Position numbers and translations under genes: made by a program. Below are positions 10,812 through 21,772 of a stretch of 64,000 bases of DNA, piece after piece. Position 1 is the stretch's first letter. Every line of letters starts with the position of its first letter. Location of the stretch: assembly GCA_963691705.1 (NCBI GenBank), contig OY829541.1, forward strand, positions 36,783,661-36,847,660. Reading direction: 5' to 3'. The DNA is from Viola odorata (lineage: Eukaryota; Streptophyta; Magnoliopsida; Malpighiales; Violaceae). Under the pieces are notes generated by a model. It did no database searches, was not told where the DNA came from, and saw nothing but the letters and a program-made list of their open reading frames with translations.

Positions 10812-11084
10812 TTGATACTGGTATCATCTCACGACACCCTCTCTTTCCTTGTGGACCAATGACACTCCATCGATCCCCTGCTGCAGTACTTGGTACCCAA
10901 ATGACACCCACAATGATACATTGTTGTGGATGGTCTTAAGTAGAGGTGAAAGAAGATGGCACTGGTTGCTGCTTGATTGAGTTGACGTTAGCTTCTTTCA
11001 AAAGTTCCTTTCAATTAACGCAATACTTCTAACTCACATTTTATTTTTAACAAATTTCTTTTTTGCCTTAGGAGGTAGATGGCA

Positions 11085-11405
11085 CGAAAATGTTGCAATT
11101 TAGTTGGCCGAAAATGTTGCAATTTAGCTTAGCTAAAAATGTTGCATTTTAGTTCGCCGAAAATGTTGGAATTTAGTTGGCCAAAAATGTTGCAATTTAT
11201 CTTTGCTAAAAATGTTGCATTTTAGTTCGCCGAAAATGTTGCATTTTAGTTCGCCAAAAATGTTGCATTTTAGTTCGCCGAAAATATTGCAATTTAGCTT
11301 AGCTAAAAATATTGCATTTTAGTTCGCCGAAAATGTTGCAATTTAGCTTAGCTAAAAATGATGCAATTTAGTTCGTAGAAAATGTTACAATTTACCTTGG
11401 CCGAA
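11085..11405. repeat. 24-bp minisatellite (AAAATGTTGCAATTTAG...)
   Basis: Units of about 24 bp, AAAATGTTGCAATTTAG plus TTGGCCG, CTTAGCT or TTCGCCG, are repeated about 13 times. Three suffix variants are interspersed, which suggests unequal exchange between variants. It lies between the Harbinger end and the GRF gene. The remaining sequence at 10939-11084 and 11406-11869 shows no gene. Confidence 0.85.
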
Positions 11406-11869
11406 ATTTTCGCAATTAAGAAATTAATTGTTACACAATCAAATACACAAGAATCGAATACAACTAATTAATAATTAAGGTAAAAGATAATCAAGAAATT
11501 ACCCAAAAAGCCAAAAACCAACCCATTTAAACAAAATAGATAAATAGATCACAAAATAGTGAGGCAAAAAAGAAGAATTTATCAGAGTGTTCATACCATT
11601 TCAGTGGAATTTTATTTTTTCACTTCCCCTTCATTTTTTCACATCAGATAGGATAATCCAATACCACTTCATCAAGAAACGAATAAAACCATCACAAAAA
11701 TTCTTCCTAATTGCATTAATTAAAAAGAAACCGAAACTCCTAGTTTTGGAAAACTTCATCTTCAACTTCCCTTAATATAACAATTAATATTACTAAATCC
11801 AAACACAGCAACAACAAATTCAAGAAGACCAGATCATCTTCAAATCATAATATAACAGAATTTTTTCCC

Positions 11870-12352
11870 TTAATTGCAAAAACTAAGAAATCCAATTACA
11901 GCAACAACAATTAAAAAAATGGCTCGTTGAAACCTTAATTTCTTTAGCCTTTTCGTCAAGTCGTGATTTTCATCCTTCAAACAAAGTAACTCGTCCACCA
12001 TGCCATTAAAAACCATATCACGCGTCTTCAAATCTTTGATTTCAACCACCAATTTTTTAATCTTCTCAGCTTGTTCCTTCTCACTTTCACACATACCTGT
12101 AATAATTGTGTTAGCTCTGTCTGGGAAAGGATCATCAACGAACAAATAAAAACCACATCTACCATCTTCGACGCTGTGCTTGCATTTGTTGAAACGAAGT
12201 CCAGGATTCTTCTTCGTCCATGAAATCCATCGCGGTGTCTTTTGCCCGCACTCACAGTAGATGCTAGGCTTGTACTCATAATTTGGCTTCTGCTTCACCA
12301 CGGAACTAAAAATCTCATACCCGTCTTCAGTCTTCGCCATTAAAGTCGCCAC
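11870..12352 (-). CDS. GRF-type zinc-finger protein with coiled coil and C-terminal membrane segment
   Basis: An uninterrupted 160-codon frame starts at ATG 12352; a second in-frame Met at codon 5 is an alternative start. Residues about 30-75 form a GRF zinc finger: YCECGQKTPRWISWTKKN, then NPGLRFNKC, then GRCGFYLFVDDPF, with the CxC..C..C ligands. GRF fingers bind single-stranded nucleic acid in several repair proteins. Residues about 90-140 look like a coiled coil (EKEQAEKIKKLVVEIKDL...LKDENHDLTKRLKKL). The last 15 or so residues are hydrophobic (AIFLIVVAVIGFLSFC), suggesting a membrane tail. Small plant proteins with this layout are numerous and often lie near Mutator-like elements. The MULE transposase at 3932-5283 points toward it, so it may be a transposon passenger gene (inference). 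Confidence 0.65.
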   Translation of the reverse strand: MATLMAKTEDGYEIFSSVVKQKPNYEYKPSIYCECGQKTPRWISWTKKNPGLRFNKCKHSVEDGRCGFYLFVDDPFPDRANTIITGMCESEKEQAEKIKKLVVEIKDLKTRDMVFNGMVDELLCLKDENHDLTKRLKKLRFQRAIFLIVVAVIGFLSFCN

Positions 12353-12885
12353 GCAGAGAAGAGAAAGTTTAGGCTTTGAGAGGGAGTGTGAGTGGTGAGA
12401 GCGCCGTTAGGGTTTTCAAAAGGAGGGGGAGCGTGATTGTGAACGATGAAAGGATGATATAGTCTCAAATGAACGACGCGTCTCCCGTTTAAATGAATGA
12501 TGCGTCGCTCATTTCTATCAGCTGCGATGACTGTGACGCGTCGTTTGTCATGAATGACACGTCGTTTCATTCAGAAAAACGACGTCGTTTCAAGCAGGCG
12601 GGTAGGGCCCGCTACTCCGACCCGTTTGCAAATATCTGGGTCAAATTTGCCTGACGTGGCACGTCACATCAGCAGAATCCTATATGGCATCCGACGTGGC
12701 GTGCCACGTAGGACGGATAACGGTGATTGTTGGACGGCGTGAGGGCCAAGTATGAAATGTTACGTTTTTTATGTTTACAAGTATCCTTTAAACGCAGAAT
12801 AAAGTCGAGGTACCAAATCTTTCAGTTAATTATTTGACAGGTACCAATTTTTGCATTATCCAAACTAAAAAAAATAAGGTGTTGT
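12353..12885. other. Upstream region of the GRF gene with palindromic CG-rich motifs
   Basis: No further gene. Repeated ACGACGTCGTTT-like motifs occur at 12460-12590. A pair of related segments, GACGTGGCACGTCACATC and GACGTGGCGTGCCACGTAGG, lies at 12650-12712. Such clustered GC palindromes in AT-rich DNA resemble terminal regions of Mutator-like elements, but I could not find a matching partner end. Confidence 0.4.
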
Positions 12886-14727
12886 TTAGTTACGGAGAAT
12901 TTTCTGAAAATTTTCCAAAACTGGAATTATTTCCAAAATCTGTTTCACAGTCAAAATTTTCCATTTGGAAAACATTTTCCAAATTTTTTAAAATTCTTTT
13001 TTTATTACTTTAGTTCAATAACTTCATATTGTTAATCTAAAAAAAATATATATGTTATTTTAGACATGTCTAGCCTCCTAATTTTGATAATTAATATGTA
13101 GATTGATACAAATTGTAATAAAAATACTTCATAATTGATATCTAACTAACTGATACTCCTAATTAAAATCATACGAGTAAAATTCAATAACCAACCGTGT
13201 TATAATAAATTTCATGGCACGTGGCGCACCAATGGCTTAATTAATTATGATTTAACTAACTAATGTTCGGTCACTTTTCTCATTTTGATTTTGCAGATTA
13301 ATAAATACGAATTCAATTTTAATTTTAAAAAATCAATTAAATGAGCTCATATTAAAGTTACACTTATATGTAACGAATATATTTAATAATTTTTCATTTT
13401 AAAAAAAATTAATAGATACACATAGGACTCACTCACTCCTAATATTAAATAATTTGTAGTATTTTTGGAAATATTTCCATTTGGAAAATATTTTCCAAAT
13501 TTTCGGAAATATTTCCATTTGGAAAACATTTTCCAAATTTTTTTTTTATTACTTTAGTTCAATAAATTCATATTGTTAATCTAAAAATAATAATGTTATT
13601 TTAGACATGTCTACCCTTGTAATTTTGATGATTAATATGTAGATTGATACAAATTGTAATAAAAATACTTCATAATTGATATTGAACTAACTAATACTCC
13701 TAATTAAAACCATAAGAGTAAAATTCAATAACCAACCGTCTTATAAGAAATTTTATGGCACGTGGCGCACCAATGGTTTAATTAATTATGATTTAACTAA
13801 CTAATGTTCGGTCACTTTTCTCATTTTGATTTTGCAAATTAATAAATATGAATTTACTTTTAATTTTAAAAATCAATTAAATGAGTTGACAATAAAATTG
13901 AATTAACAATAGTAGTAGTTTTTTTTTCATTGTTTTTTAATTACGGAGAATTTTTTGAAAATTCCATTCTGAATTTACTTACAGGGATTTTCTGAAAATT
14001 TTCCAAAACTGGATATATTTCCAAAATCTGTTGCACAACAATATTTTTCTCCAAATGAAATTAATTATAAAATTTTCCATTTGGAAAACCAATCTCATCC
14101 CGCCACGTCATAAGACCCATTTTTTAAATATTAGTTTGAAGGGAGTATTTTAGGCGGGAAAAAAATTCTAAATTAATTCTAAATAAGTTTAAAACCCATT
14201 TATAAAATATTAAGAAAAATAAGAAAAGTGGATATATAATTACTAATCTTGAGATGAAGATTATGTTTTTGTAACTTTTAATTTATTTTGTTCAAAGTAT
14301 TAAGTAAGAAGATTGAGTTTTTGTATGAAAGAAAAATAAAAAATGATGAGAGAGAGTAAAGTTGACCTGTAGACCCCACTTTGGAAATAAAGTGAAGAAA
14401 ATTTTGGAAAACATCAAATATGGTGTTTCCAAAAGTTGGAGTATTTGTAGTGTTAATTTTGGAATTATTTCCAAAACTGAATAGTAATTGGAGAATTGGA
14501 AAATTTTCTAATTTTTGGAAAATTTTCCAAAAATTAAACAACCCTTAAATGGCTTGTGCTTTTGAATTTAAACATGAATATGTTTACCATACTGATATTT
14601 GATCTTTAATAAACTTAAAATGGGTTATTATTTAGTTTATTAATCTTAACAAAAAAATAACATTAGCATTATTTTTTAATTAAAATAAAATTGATTTAAC
14701 AATAGTAGTAGTAATTAAAATAAAATT

Positions 14728-14872
14728 GATTCAACACGAGGAATCTCACTTGAAATGAATAAGATCCCGAACCAAAATTACTAAAATATGCAATAAAATG
14801 AAACAAAATAAATAGTAATCAGTAAATAAAGAAAAAGTTCGATTTACAGTCCGAATTTACTCGCTCAGAATC
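14728..14872 (-). mobile_element. Inverted fragment of the 1920-3931 LTR family
   Basis: This stretch matches the reverse complement of about 2220-2366 in the first LTR. Shared landmarks are TCAACACGAGGAATCTC, ATCAGTAAATAAAGAAAAAG and TTCGAATTTACTCGCTC, with scattered mismatches. It is an old truncated LTR piece, opposite in orientation to the LTR at 1920. Confidence 0.75.
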
Positions 14873-14979
14873 CTCAATAAATAAGAATTCACTTTTAATT
14901 TTAAAAAATCAATTAAATGAGCTCATATTAAAATTACACTTATTTTCGTGGATGAGGAAGGATAATAAGAAAATATGCA

Positions 14980-15321
14980 TTGTTTAACTATCGACATTCG
15001 TCATTGAGAAATGTGATTGAAAGGGCTTTTGGCGTTTTGAATGCTAGATTTCCAATCTTAAAGTCCATTCCAAATTATCCTCTTCATCGTCAGAGGCAAA
15101 TACCTCTAGCTTGTTGTACACTACACAACTTTATTCGAATGGAAGATAGAGCTGATCAACTATTCACAGAATATGGTACAGAAGGTTAGCAAAATTTAGA
15201 CGAGAACGAAGCTAATGTGACGCAAGAAGGTATTCAAGTGGATATGTCCCAACAACAACTAATGAATGGCGTTAGAGAAGATATTGCAAATCAATTATGG
15301 TCTCATTATAATAATTGTTAG
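14980..15321 (+). pseudogene. PIF/Harbinger transposase, C-terminal fragment
   Basis: The frame encodes FNYRHSSLRNVIERAFGVLN and CCTLHNFIRMEDRAD, the last catalytic (Glu in NVIERAFG) and C-terminal segments of a Harbinger transposase. An in-frame TAG at 15187-15189 precedes a further typical tail (VREDIANQLW) ending at 15321. Upstream catalytic Asp segments are missing. It differs from the 6187-7509 protein (IERAFGVLNARF versus VEHAFGVLQACF), so it comes from another Harbinger lineage. It probably belonged to the TIR debris around it. Confidence 0.8.
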
Positions 15322-16262
15322 AATATGAAGAAGTAACAATTTAAATTAAGTATGTTTTGAATGTTGATATTTGTGGTATTCACGTAATGAACAAATAATT
15401 CAAGACTATTTTATATGTATTTTATTTTCATAAACGGAATTATTATATTTATACTTGATCTTAGGTGAATACGATTTCGAGTTTGTAGTATTCACGTCAT
15501 GAACAAATAATTCAAGACATGTATTTTATTTTCATGAATGGAATTATTATATTTATATTTGATCTTTAACGTGAATAGATTTAGCATATTTATAAATTAT
15601 GAGGGTAGAAATGTCCAAAATAACATTGTTTCTTTTTTATGTTAACAATATGGATCGTTTGAGCTAAAAAAAAAAATTTGGAATTTTTTTTTTTGGAAAA
15701 CTTAAAAAATGGCGTTTCCAGAATTTTCCAAATTTGTAGTGTTAATTCTGGAAAACTGAATAGTAATTGGAGAACTGAAAAATTTTCTGAAAATTTTCCA
15801 TTTGGGAAAATGTTGCTGTGAAACAGATTTTGGAAATATTTCCAATTTTTAGAAAATTTTCCAAAAATTAAACAACCCTTAAATGGCTTGTGCTTTTGAA
15901 TCTAAACATGAATATGTTTACCATACTTATATTTGATCTTTAATAAACTTAAAATGGGCTACTATTTAGTTTATTAATCTTAACAAAAAAATAACATTAG
16001 CATTATTTTTTAATTAAAATAAAATTCATTTAATAATAGTAGTAGTTTTTTTTTCTCAAAAAAGTAAGAAATAGTTGTTAGGTGAATACGATTTTGAGTT
16101 TTCTAAGGTTGGAAAATGAAGGCTGGAAAACAGAAAACGTACTGTAGCTGTGAAACAGAATTTTGGAAAACAGAAATAATTCCGGAAATAGCTCTAGATG
16201 GAAAATTTTAGAAAACAGAAATAACTCCAAACAGAATTAATTCCGTTATGAAACGCAGCCTA

Positions 16263-16966
16263 AAACTTTCATTTTCATCGTTCATCTCCTCGACTCCTCC
16301 TTTCCGTTCCAGTACCCAGTTACTCTCTGCCACCTTTATCCCCATCATTACCAATTTACCATCACTGTAATCTTCTCCACTTCTAAACTCCTTTTTATTT
16401 ATTTTTTCGCTTGGTCTTCCTCCTCATGCCAAAACCCACTTTTCTTTCTCTCTTCATCTTCCTTATCCCTCTCTTTCTCCAGATCCTTGGTTCAATCAAA
16501 TTAAGAGATCCTATTAATCCATCAGAAAGAAAAAGAGATCCAATTCCATGCCTTATTTGGTAATTTTCTTGTTGTAAAATCTGGTATCCTTTTCTAGTTT
16601 TGCTTAGACCTAAAATTCTTCTGATCTTAATTTTTTTCAATTTTCTTATCTTCTTTCTTCCTGTTTCTTGCTCTGCATCCTCCTCATTCTTCTTCTTTGC
16701 AACCCTATATCCTTGCAGATCGCCCAAAAATCTGATCCAAGTTGTTCCTGCATTAATTAATTATTTATTTAATTTTTAATTAATAATAAAATAAAAATAA
16801 AGGAGGAGAGTACGAAGAAATTTGGATTGAGTTTGGTTTTACAGACAAAAAAAGAAGAAGAGAAAGAAGGGTGTGAGAGGTGAGAGATTTGGAATTCGTA
16901 TTTCTGCGTCGTCTGTATCGTCGCAGAGGTACTGGGGAAAAGAAAGAGCCGATGAGATAAGATGAA
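16263..16966. other. No gene recognised; purine/pyrimidine-biased segment
   Basis: The stretch 16270-16740 is pyrimidine-rich on the plus strand and gives a spurious Lys/Arg-rich minus-strand frame (16395-16727). A GA-rich segment at 16840-16965 resembles a 5' leader. I see no domain or splice pattern that supports a gene. Confidence 0.4.
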
Positions 16967-17480
16967 GGGTCTGTTTGGCGTTCCGGTTCTAGTCCGAAAA
17001 GTGTTGTGGCAAAAGTACTTCTGGAAAAGCTAGTGTATGTTGTTTGGTAAACATTTTTTAAAAGTGTTGTGGGAAACGAGAAGTTGTTTTTGGTGTTTGG
17101 TAAAACTATAAAAATGAAATAGTTGGAGTATAAAACCCATTTTTTAAAAATTAATAAAAATATGAAAAGTGGATCTAGAATTACTTATCTTGAGATGGAG
17201 ATTTTATTGTGGTAGTTTTTAATTTATTTTGTTCTATTATATAAAGTAAAAAAATGAAATTAAAATGAAAAAAAAAATTTAAGAGAGAGAGAGCAAACGC
17301 AGCACGCTGCGTTTGCCACTACAGGAAATTTGTGCAGTCAGGAAAGCCAAGTAAAGTGCCTAACAAACCCGTTCCAGGAAGCCAGCTTTCTAAAAAACTG
17401 GCTTAAACCCTTAACCCCAAACATTCAATACCAGCTTTTCCAATTCAACCTAACCCAACTTGGAATGCCAAACACTATCA
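16967..17480. mobile_element. hAT-like MITE, 514 bp, 8-bp target duplication AAGATGAA
   Basis: The inverted ends GGGTCTGTTTGGCGTTCC (left) and, read inward, ATAGTGTTTGGCATTCC (right) are flanked by AAGATGAA at 16959-16966 and 17481-17488. The duplication is perfect, and 8 bp is the hAT signature. There is no transposase inside. The left ~150 bp is related to the inward-read right end of the larger element at 43860-47060. Confidence 0.85.
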
Positions 17481-17511
17481 AAGATGAAAGAGTTTCTTGA
17501 GTTTGGATGGG

Positions 17512-17660
17512 TTTTTTTTAAACTATAAAGTGTTAAGTGTAACATTTTATAAATTATAATTTTTTTATATATAGTATATTCTTATACTTAAAGGAATGTA
17601 GAGGGTGGTGATAAGGACCGGCATCATACAAGTTAAAAATATAAAATTTATATTGCACAC
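17512..17660. repeat. Direct duplication partner of 18183-18290
   Basis: AAACTATAAAGTGTTAAGTG and GGGTGGTGA.AAGG.CCGGCAT occur here and again at 18186-18265 with small differences. The hAT element at 17669-18181 lies exactly between the two copies, so a tandem duplication of about 120 bp preceded or accompanied that insertion. Confidence 0.65.
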
Positions 17661-17668
17661 TTTTAAAC

Positions 17669-18181
17669 CAGTATTTTTGGAACCGGACCGGACCGGCCGG
17701 TTCGGTCCAGTTCAACAGGATTTTTTGAGTTTCCGGTCTGATTCGGCCTATCGGGCCGAAATGCATGTGACCCGGGTTGGACCGGTCGAACCCGCCGGTT
17801 TTTTGACAACCGAGGAACCGGCTGGTTCGATAGGAACCCGGCTTGTTCAATGCAAAACGACGCCGTTTTGAACCCAAAATCCAAAACGGCGTCGTTTTGG
17901 TTTGGCCAAAACGATGCCGTTTTGGTTTTGGTTATTTTGTATTTTTTTATTTGAAAATTTGATGGGCCAGTCCATTACAGGCGTGGGTCAGCCCATCAGA
18001 ATTTAAAAACCAACCGGTTCAATCCGGTTAAATTATCTAAGATTGAACGGTTCGATATGTGTCCGATTCAAAACGGTCCAATGGTTCAATCCGGTTTTTT
18101 CCAGTTGAACCCAGTTGAACCCAGTCGAACCATGAAATTTTCATTTCCGGTTCGTTGTCCGATCCGGTTCCATAAACACTG
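17669..18181. mobile_element. hAT-like MITE, 513 bp, 8-bp target duplication TTTTAAAC
   Basis: The ends CAGTATTTTTGGAACCGGAC and, read inward, CAGTGTTTATGGAACCGGAT are flanked by TTTTAAAC at 17661-17668 and 18182-18189. The interior is full of ACCGGTTCGG-type repeats and a paired AAAACGACGCCGTTTTG motif (around 17855-17900). No coding sequence. Confidence 0.85.
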
Positions 18182-18290
18182 TTTTAAACTATAAAGTGTT
18201 AAGTGTAACATTATACAATTTTTTTATACAGTTTGAAGGAATTTAGAGGGTGGTGACAAGGTCCGGCATCATAGAAGTGCTAAAAATTCT

Positions 18291-19086
18291 AAAAGTTTTG
18301 TTGGGGAATGGCCCTGACCAGTGACTACTGTGAAAATCATCGTAGCTATGGGTTCCATGACAACAACAATTTGTGTTCCCTCTCTCTTTTTTAAAAACAA
18401 ACTTATATTTAATGATTAATTAGTATTTGTATTTTTCTTCAATTTTTATTTGTCTTTATTTAGTCCCTATTTGTTAAAGTTTTACAATGAAATCCTTAAT
18501 TGATTAGTTTAATTTCATAAAAGATTTAGAATTAAATTTCTAAATAACTAATTTAGGCTTGTGTTTATAAAATATTTGCAATCAACGTAACTTCTTCTCT
18601 CTTTTTATATAAAGGAAAAAAAATGCCTATAGTTTTATATCACGCGAGGTGGTAACACCCGTTATATCACAGAAAACAAGTAAATACCACACCAAATGAT
18701 CCGAGAATTTCATATTTATGAGGTCATCAACGATTGAGTTTGTCTCACGATACACATGCATGATTCTAACAATCATTCCCTTCATAGCCAAGCACGCTTG
18801 GGTTCGCCTAATGAGTATTTACAACCGGAAACGATCGCTCACGGGTTACCGCGTGTACTACGCTAGCATTATCGAACTGTATACAAAGCTTGCACCACCC
18901 TCTTTTGATGGCTTCTTGCAATCAACATAGTAATTATGTTTTTGTAAAATCATAATTTCGTTACATTATTTAAAATTAATATGACATATATTAACTTATT
19001 AAAAAAATTAAGGTCCACACTGTGTAAAATATGTCAATGAACACGTAGCTTAATTATTAATAATTTAATTAATAGTAAAAATATTA
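18291..19086. other. No gene; AT-rich DNA with a short direct repeat
   Basis: TGCAATCAACGTAA (about 18578) and TTGCAATCAACATAG (about 18917) flank a roughly 340-bp segment of higher GC content. No TIR or coding domain is visible. A 70-codon frame at 18718-18930 matches nothing I know. Confidence 0.4.
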
Positions 19087-19297
19087 CTCCCTCCGTTCAT
19101 TTTTAATGGACGCTTTGACTTTGGGCACGTATTTTAAGGACGCTGGATGACTCACTATTTGACTCCAAAAAATTCCGTACTTTTAACGTACGTCCGAGAA
19201 AAAATTCGAGGCAAAATTGTCTCAAATAGTAAGTCATTCGGCCTCCTTAAAATGCGTGTCCAAAGTCAAAGCGACAGTTATTTATGGACGAAGGGAG
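19087..19297. mobile_element. Stowaway-type MITE, copy A
   Basis: CTCCCTCCGTTCAT at the left and GGACGAAGGGAG at the right form the inverted ends, with TA on both sides (19085-19086; 19298-19299). Internal arms are self-complementary, so the element folds into one long hairpin. Same family as the copies at 21543, 23387/29661 and 29874. Confidence 0.85.
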
Positions 19298-19299
19298 TA

Positions 19300-20414
19300 A
19301 TAGAGAGTCAAATATAAGTTCGAATCTAATCTCCATGGAGAGTGCTTCCACAAGATTTCCCTATTAAGTACGTAATCTTCACTTTCGTGGCCTTTCAGAC
19401 GCGTCGCTTTCTGGCAAGTCATAACCATTCATGAAAGAATGAGTAACAGTGCTTCATAAAGGTTAGCGTTGTGATAGATTTTACTTGGACACAAAATAAC
19501 TTCTATTTTAATTTTATAATAATTTCTCTCTCCTCCTCTCTCTATCTGCCTCTTTAATTGAATACAACTCCTCTCTCTCTCTCTTTATGCGGGAGAATAC
19601 AACCAAAATCGATTTATCTTTTTCCTCCTTTTTTTTTCCTTTTTATTAAAAAAAGTAGGTTTGTTGGATGGAAATCAGTTTAATTTCATATTATTTACTA
19701 AAGAGAAAAAAAAAACAATTTTGATTGTATAAAGAACCCTTAAAGAAATGTTCCTTCTTAGTTAGCAAAATGAAAATGCTGAAGAGTGTTTTTTTTTAAA
19801 TATAATAAAAAACTATATTTTTTATATAAAAAAAGAGAATAAATAAAAAGAAACTAAGCAAAATATTACTATTATTATGTTATTATTACCCATCCTTTTT
19901 TTTAATTGTCACTTTTTTAAGAAATAATTTTGCCTAATTAGTCGCCGCTTTTCGATTTTCAAGATCATTTTTTTAGTCAATGATAAAATTCACCCTAAAT
20001 ATTTTTAAATTAATCACTTTTTGGAGGAAAATTAAGGAGAAATTGTTCATAATTAATAAGAATAGTTTAGTCAAAAATTATATAATAATTATAATCTAAT
20101 GATTATGCTGGTGGGAGTATTATTTAATATTGAAGGGCTAAGTTGCGTTGATGAAATAATTCAGGGTCTAAATCAGGTTTTTGAAAAGGAAAAAAATGCA
20201 TTTTACACTAATGGTATCCGTATACTATATATGCGTACACACAACTTTCCTGTAAGATAAAAGGACCGTGTAAAAAGAGAGACTATTCCTCGAATATATA
20301 TATATCATTATTTAATAACTGTGTAATTTAAGTACTTATTTTCTTTAACTAATAATTCAGGCCTCAAGGTTTTTTATTTATTTTATCAAAAGGTCTTATG
20401 CACTCTCTGATAAC
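19300..20414. other. No gene; AT-rich intergenic DNA
   Basis: Apart from CT-rich microsatellite-like runs (about 19529-19590) I see no repeat, RNA or coding feature. The 8 bases before 20415 are the target duplication of the next element. Confidence 0.4.
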
Positions 20415-21318
20415 TAGGGGTGTACATGGGTCGGATCGGACCGGTTATAGGCCATATCCGGCACCGACCCGCCAAATATTTAGCGGGTCAGGTCGGGCCG
20501 GTTATAGGCCATATCCACTGAGTGACGGGTTGGATCGGATCGAGCCGGTTATCCGCGGATTGGCGGGTTGACGGATTGGAAATTTTGAACAGAAATTAAG
20601 TTTATGGGCTATTCCCGGTTTATTTTTCTTTTCCATTACTCTCTTCTTTTATTTTCCATTACAATTTATTTTTTTAAAGAAAAAATACTGAATTCAATTG
20701 CACAAAACCATGGTGCGGTTTTTTTGTTTCTTTTCACTTTCTTCTTCTGTTACAATATCATCAACAACACAAAATTAAGAACAAAACCCATAGATAGTGG
20801 CCTAGACCGGTGATGGAGGTGAGGTTGCAAGGTGGTGCTCCGGTGGTTGAGATCGGACGCCGGAGGTCGAACGGTGCTACAGATGGATGAAGGTTGATGA
20901 TGGAGGAAAGAACATTTGTGTGGTGGAGAAGGCAGATCTGAAAAGTGAAGGTGGGGATTGTATTTTTATGAAAGGACATTATGGTGGACTTTTTGTGAGT
21001 GAGAAAAGAGGAGCTGCAGGTGGAGATGAGTTGGGTGAAAGAGGTAGTGATGTTGGCGGCGTGGAAGAGAGGAGAATGAGATAAAAAATGAAATTGAGAG
21101 AAAGAGGTAGTATTTATACCTAGGGTTAGGGTTAATAACGGGTCAGGCCGGTTATAAGCATTTTTTAAAAGTTCGATCCGTTATCCGACCCAACCCAACT
21201 ACAACGGGTCAGTTATGTATCCGTTATCCGCGGATTAGACGGTTTTGCTCTTTTGACGGATCGGATTGGATCGGTTATACGGGCTGGACGGATCGGGTCG
21301 GTTTTTTGTACACCCCTA
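20415..21318. mobile_element. hAT non-autonomous element, 904 bp, target duplication CTGATAAC
   Basis: Perfect 12-bp inverted ends, TAGGGGTGTACA...TGTACACCCCTA, are flanked by identical CTGATAAC (20407-20414; 21319-21326). Subterminal zones repeat GGTCGGATCGGACCGGTTAT-like motifs on both sides. The unrelated centre (about 20600-21110) has different composition, with a GA/GT-rich segment open for 65 codons (20887-21084). It may be captured host sequence, but no domain is recognisable. Confidence 0.9.
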
Positions 21319-21542
21319 CTGATAACTGACAACTGACAACTGACAACTACTGAAAAAGTAAGCAGAAGCGTAACCCGATTTATCATCCTTTATCTCGATA
21401 TACTAGTACTATTCATCATTTTATCACGATATTTTAGTGAGAATTTATTTTGATCATATCGGAATGGATCTGGTCTGGTGGCCTAACAAGCTTGACTGTT
21501 TTCTCGTTTTGATGCTTGAAAGTTGAACTAACTAAGCAAATA

Positions 21543-21770
21543 CTCCCTCCGTCCATTTTTAATGGACGCTTTGATTTTGGGTACGTATTTTAAGAAAGTC
21601 GGATGATTCATTATTTGATCTTAAAAAATTTCGTACTTTTTTTCGAACGTACGCTAATCCTTACGTCCGAAAAAAAATTCGGGGCAAAATTGTCTCAAAT
21701 AGTAAGTCATCCGATTTTTTTAAAATGTGTGCCCAAAATCAAAGCGACAGTTATTTATGGACGGAGGGAG
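21543..21770. mobile_element. Stowaway-type MITE, copy B
   Basis: CTCCCTCCGTCCATTTTTAA at the left pairs with TTATGGACGGAGGGAG at the right, with TA on each side (21541-21542; 21771-21772). About 228 bp; self-complementary along its length. Confidence 0.9.
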
Positions 21771-21772
21771 TA

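Larger units (their letters stand above)
5745..10935 (-). mobile_element. Complete PIF/Harbinger DNA transposon, 5191 bp
   Basis: The left end GACCATCCACAGCAGTG and the right end, read inward as GACCATCCACAACAATG, form terminal inverted repeats. Both are flanked by TTA (5742-5744 and 10936-10938), the standard 3-bp target duplication of this superfamily. Inside are the two expected genes, both on the minus strand: a DDE transposase (6187-7509) and a Myb/SANT-like ORF1 (8672-9814). Between them lies a 72-bp tandem array, and subterminal AT-rich repeats and hairpins fill 9890-10811. Both genes carry stops or frameshifts, so this copy is not autonomous now. Because the ends and target site are intact, it could still be moved in trans. 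Confidence 0.9.
12886..16262. repeat. Duplicated Harbinger-like TIR debris
   Basis: The ends GGTGTTGTTTAGTTACGGAG (12886) and, read inward, AAGGGTTGTTTAATTTTTGG (14545 and 15879) bound segments rich in TTTTCCAAA / TTTGGAAAA. Two internal duplications are clear. A roughly 400-bp block at about 12960-13390 returns at about 13505-13895 (spacing about 544). The segment around 14410-14720, including the right end and its flank starting TTAAATGGCTTGTGC, returns at about 15690-16055 (spacing 1334). A third end type, GGCTGCGTTTCATAACGGAA read inward, lies at 16262. A transposase fragment (14980) and an LTR fragment (14728) are embedded. The original borders cannot be fixed. Confidence 0.6.

Noticed and set aside
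16395..16727. Lys/Arg-rich minus-strand ORF of 110 codons
   Set aside because: It is low-complexity sequence produced by a pyrimidine-rich plus strand; no domain, no conserved start.
17554..17884. Three overlapping ORFs on both strands
   Set aside because: They are by-products of ACCGGTTCGG repeats inside a non-coding hAT MITE.
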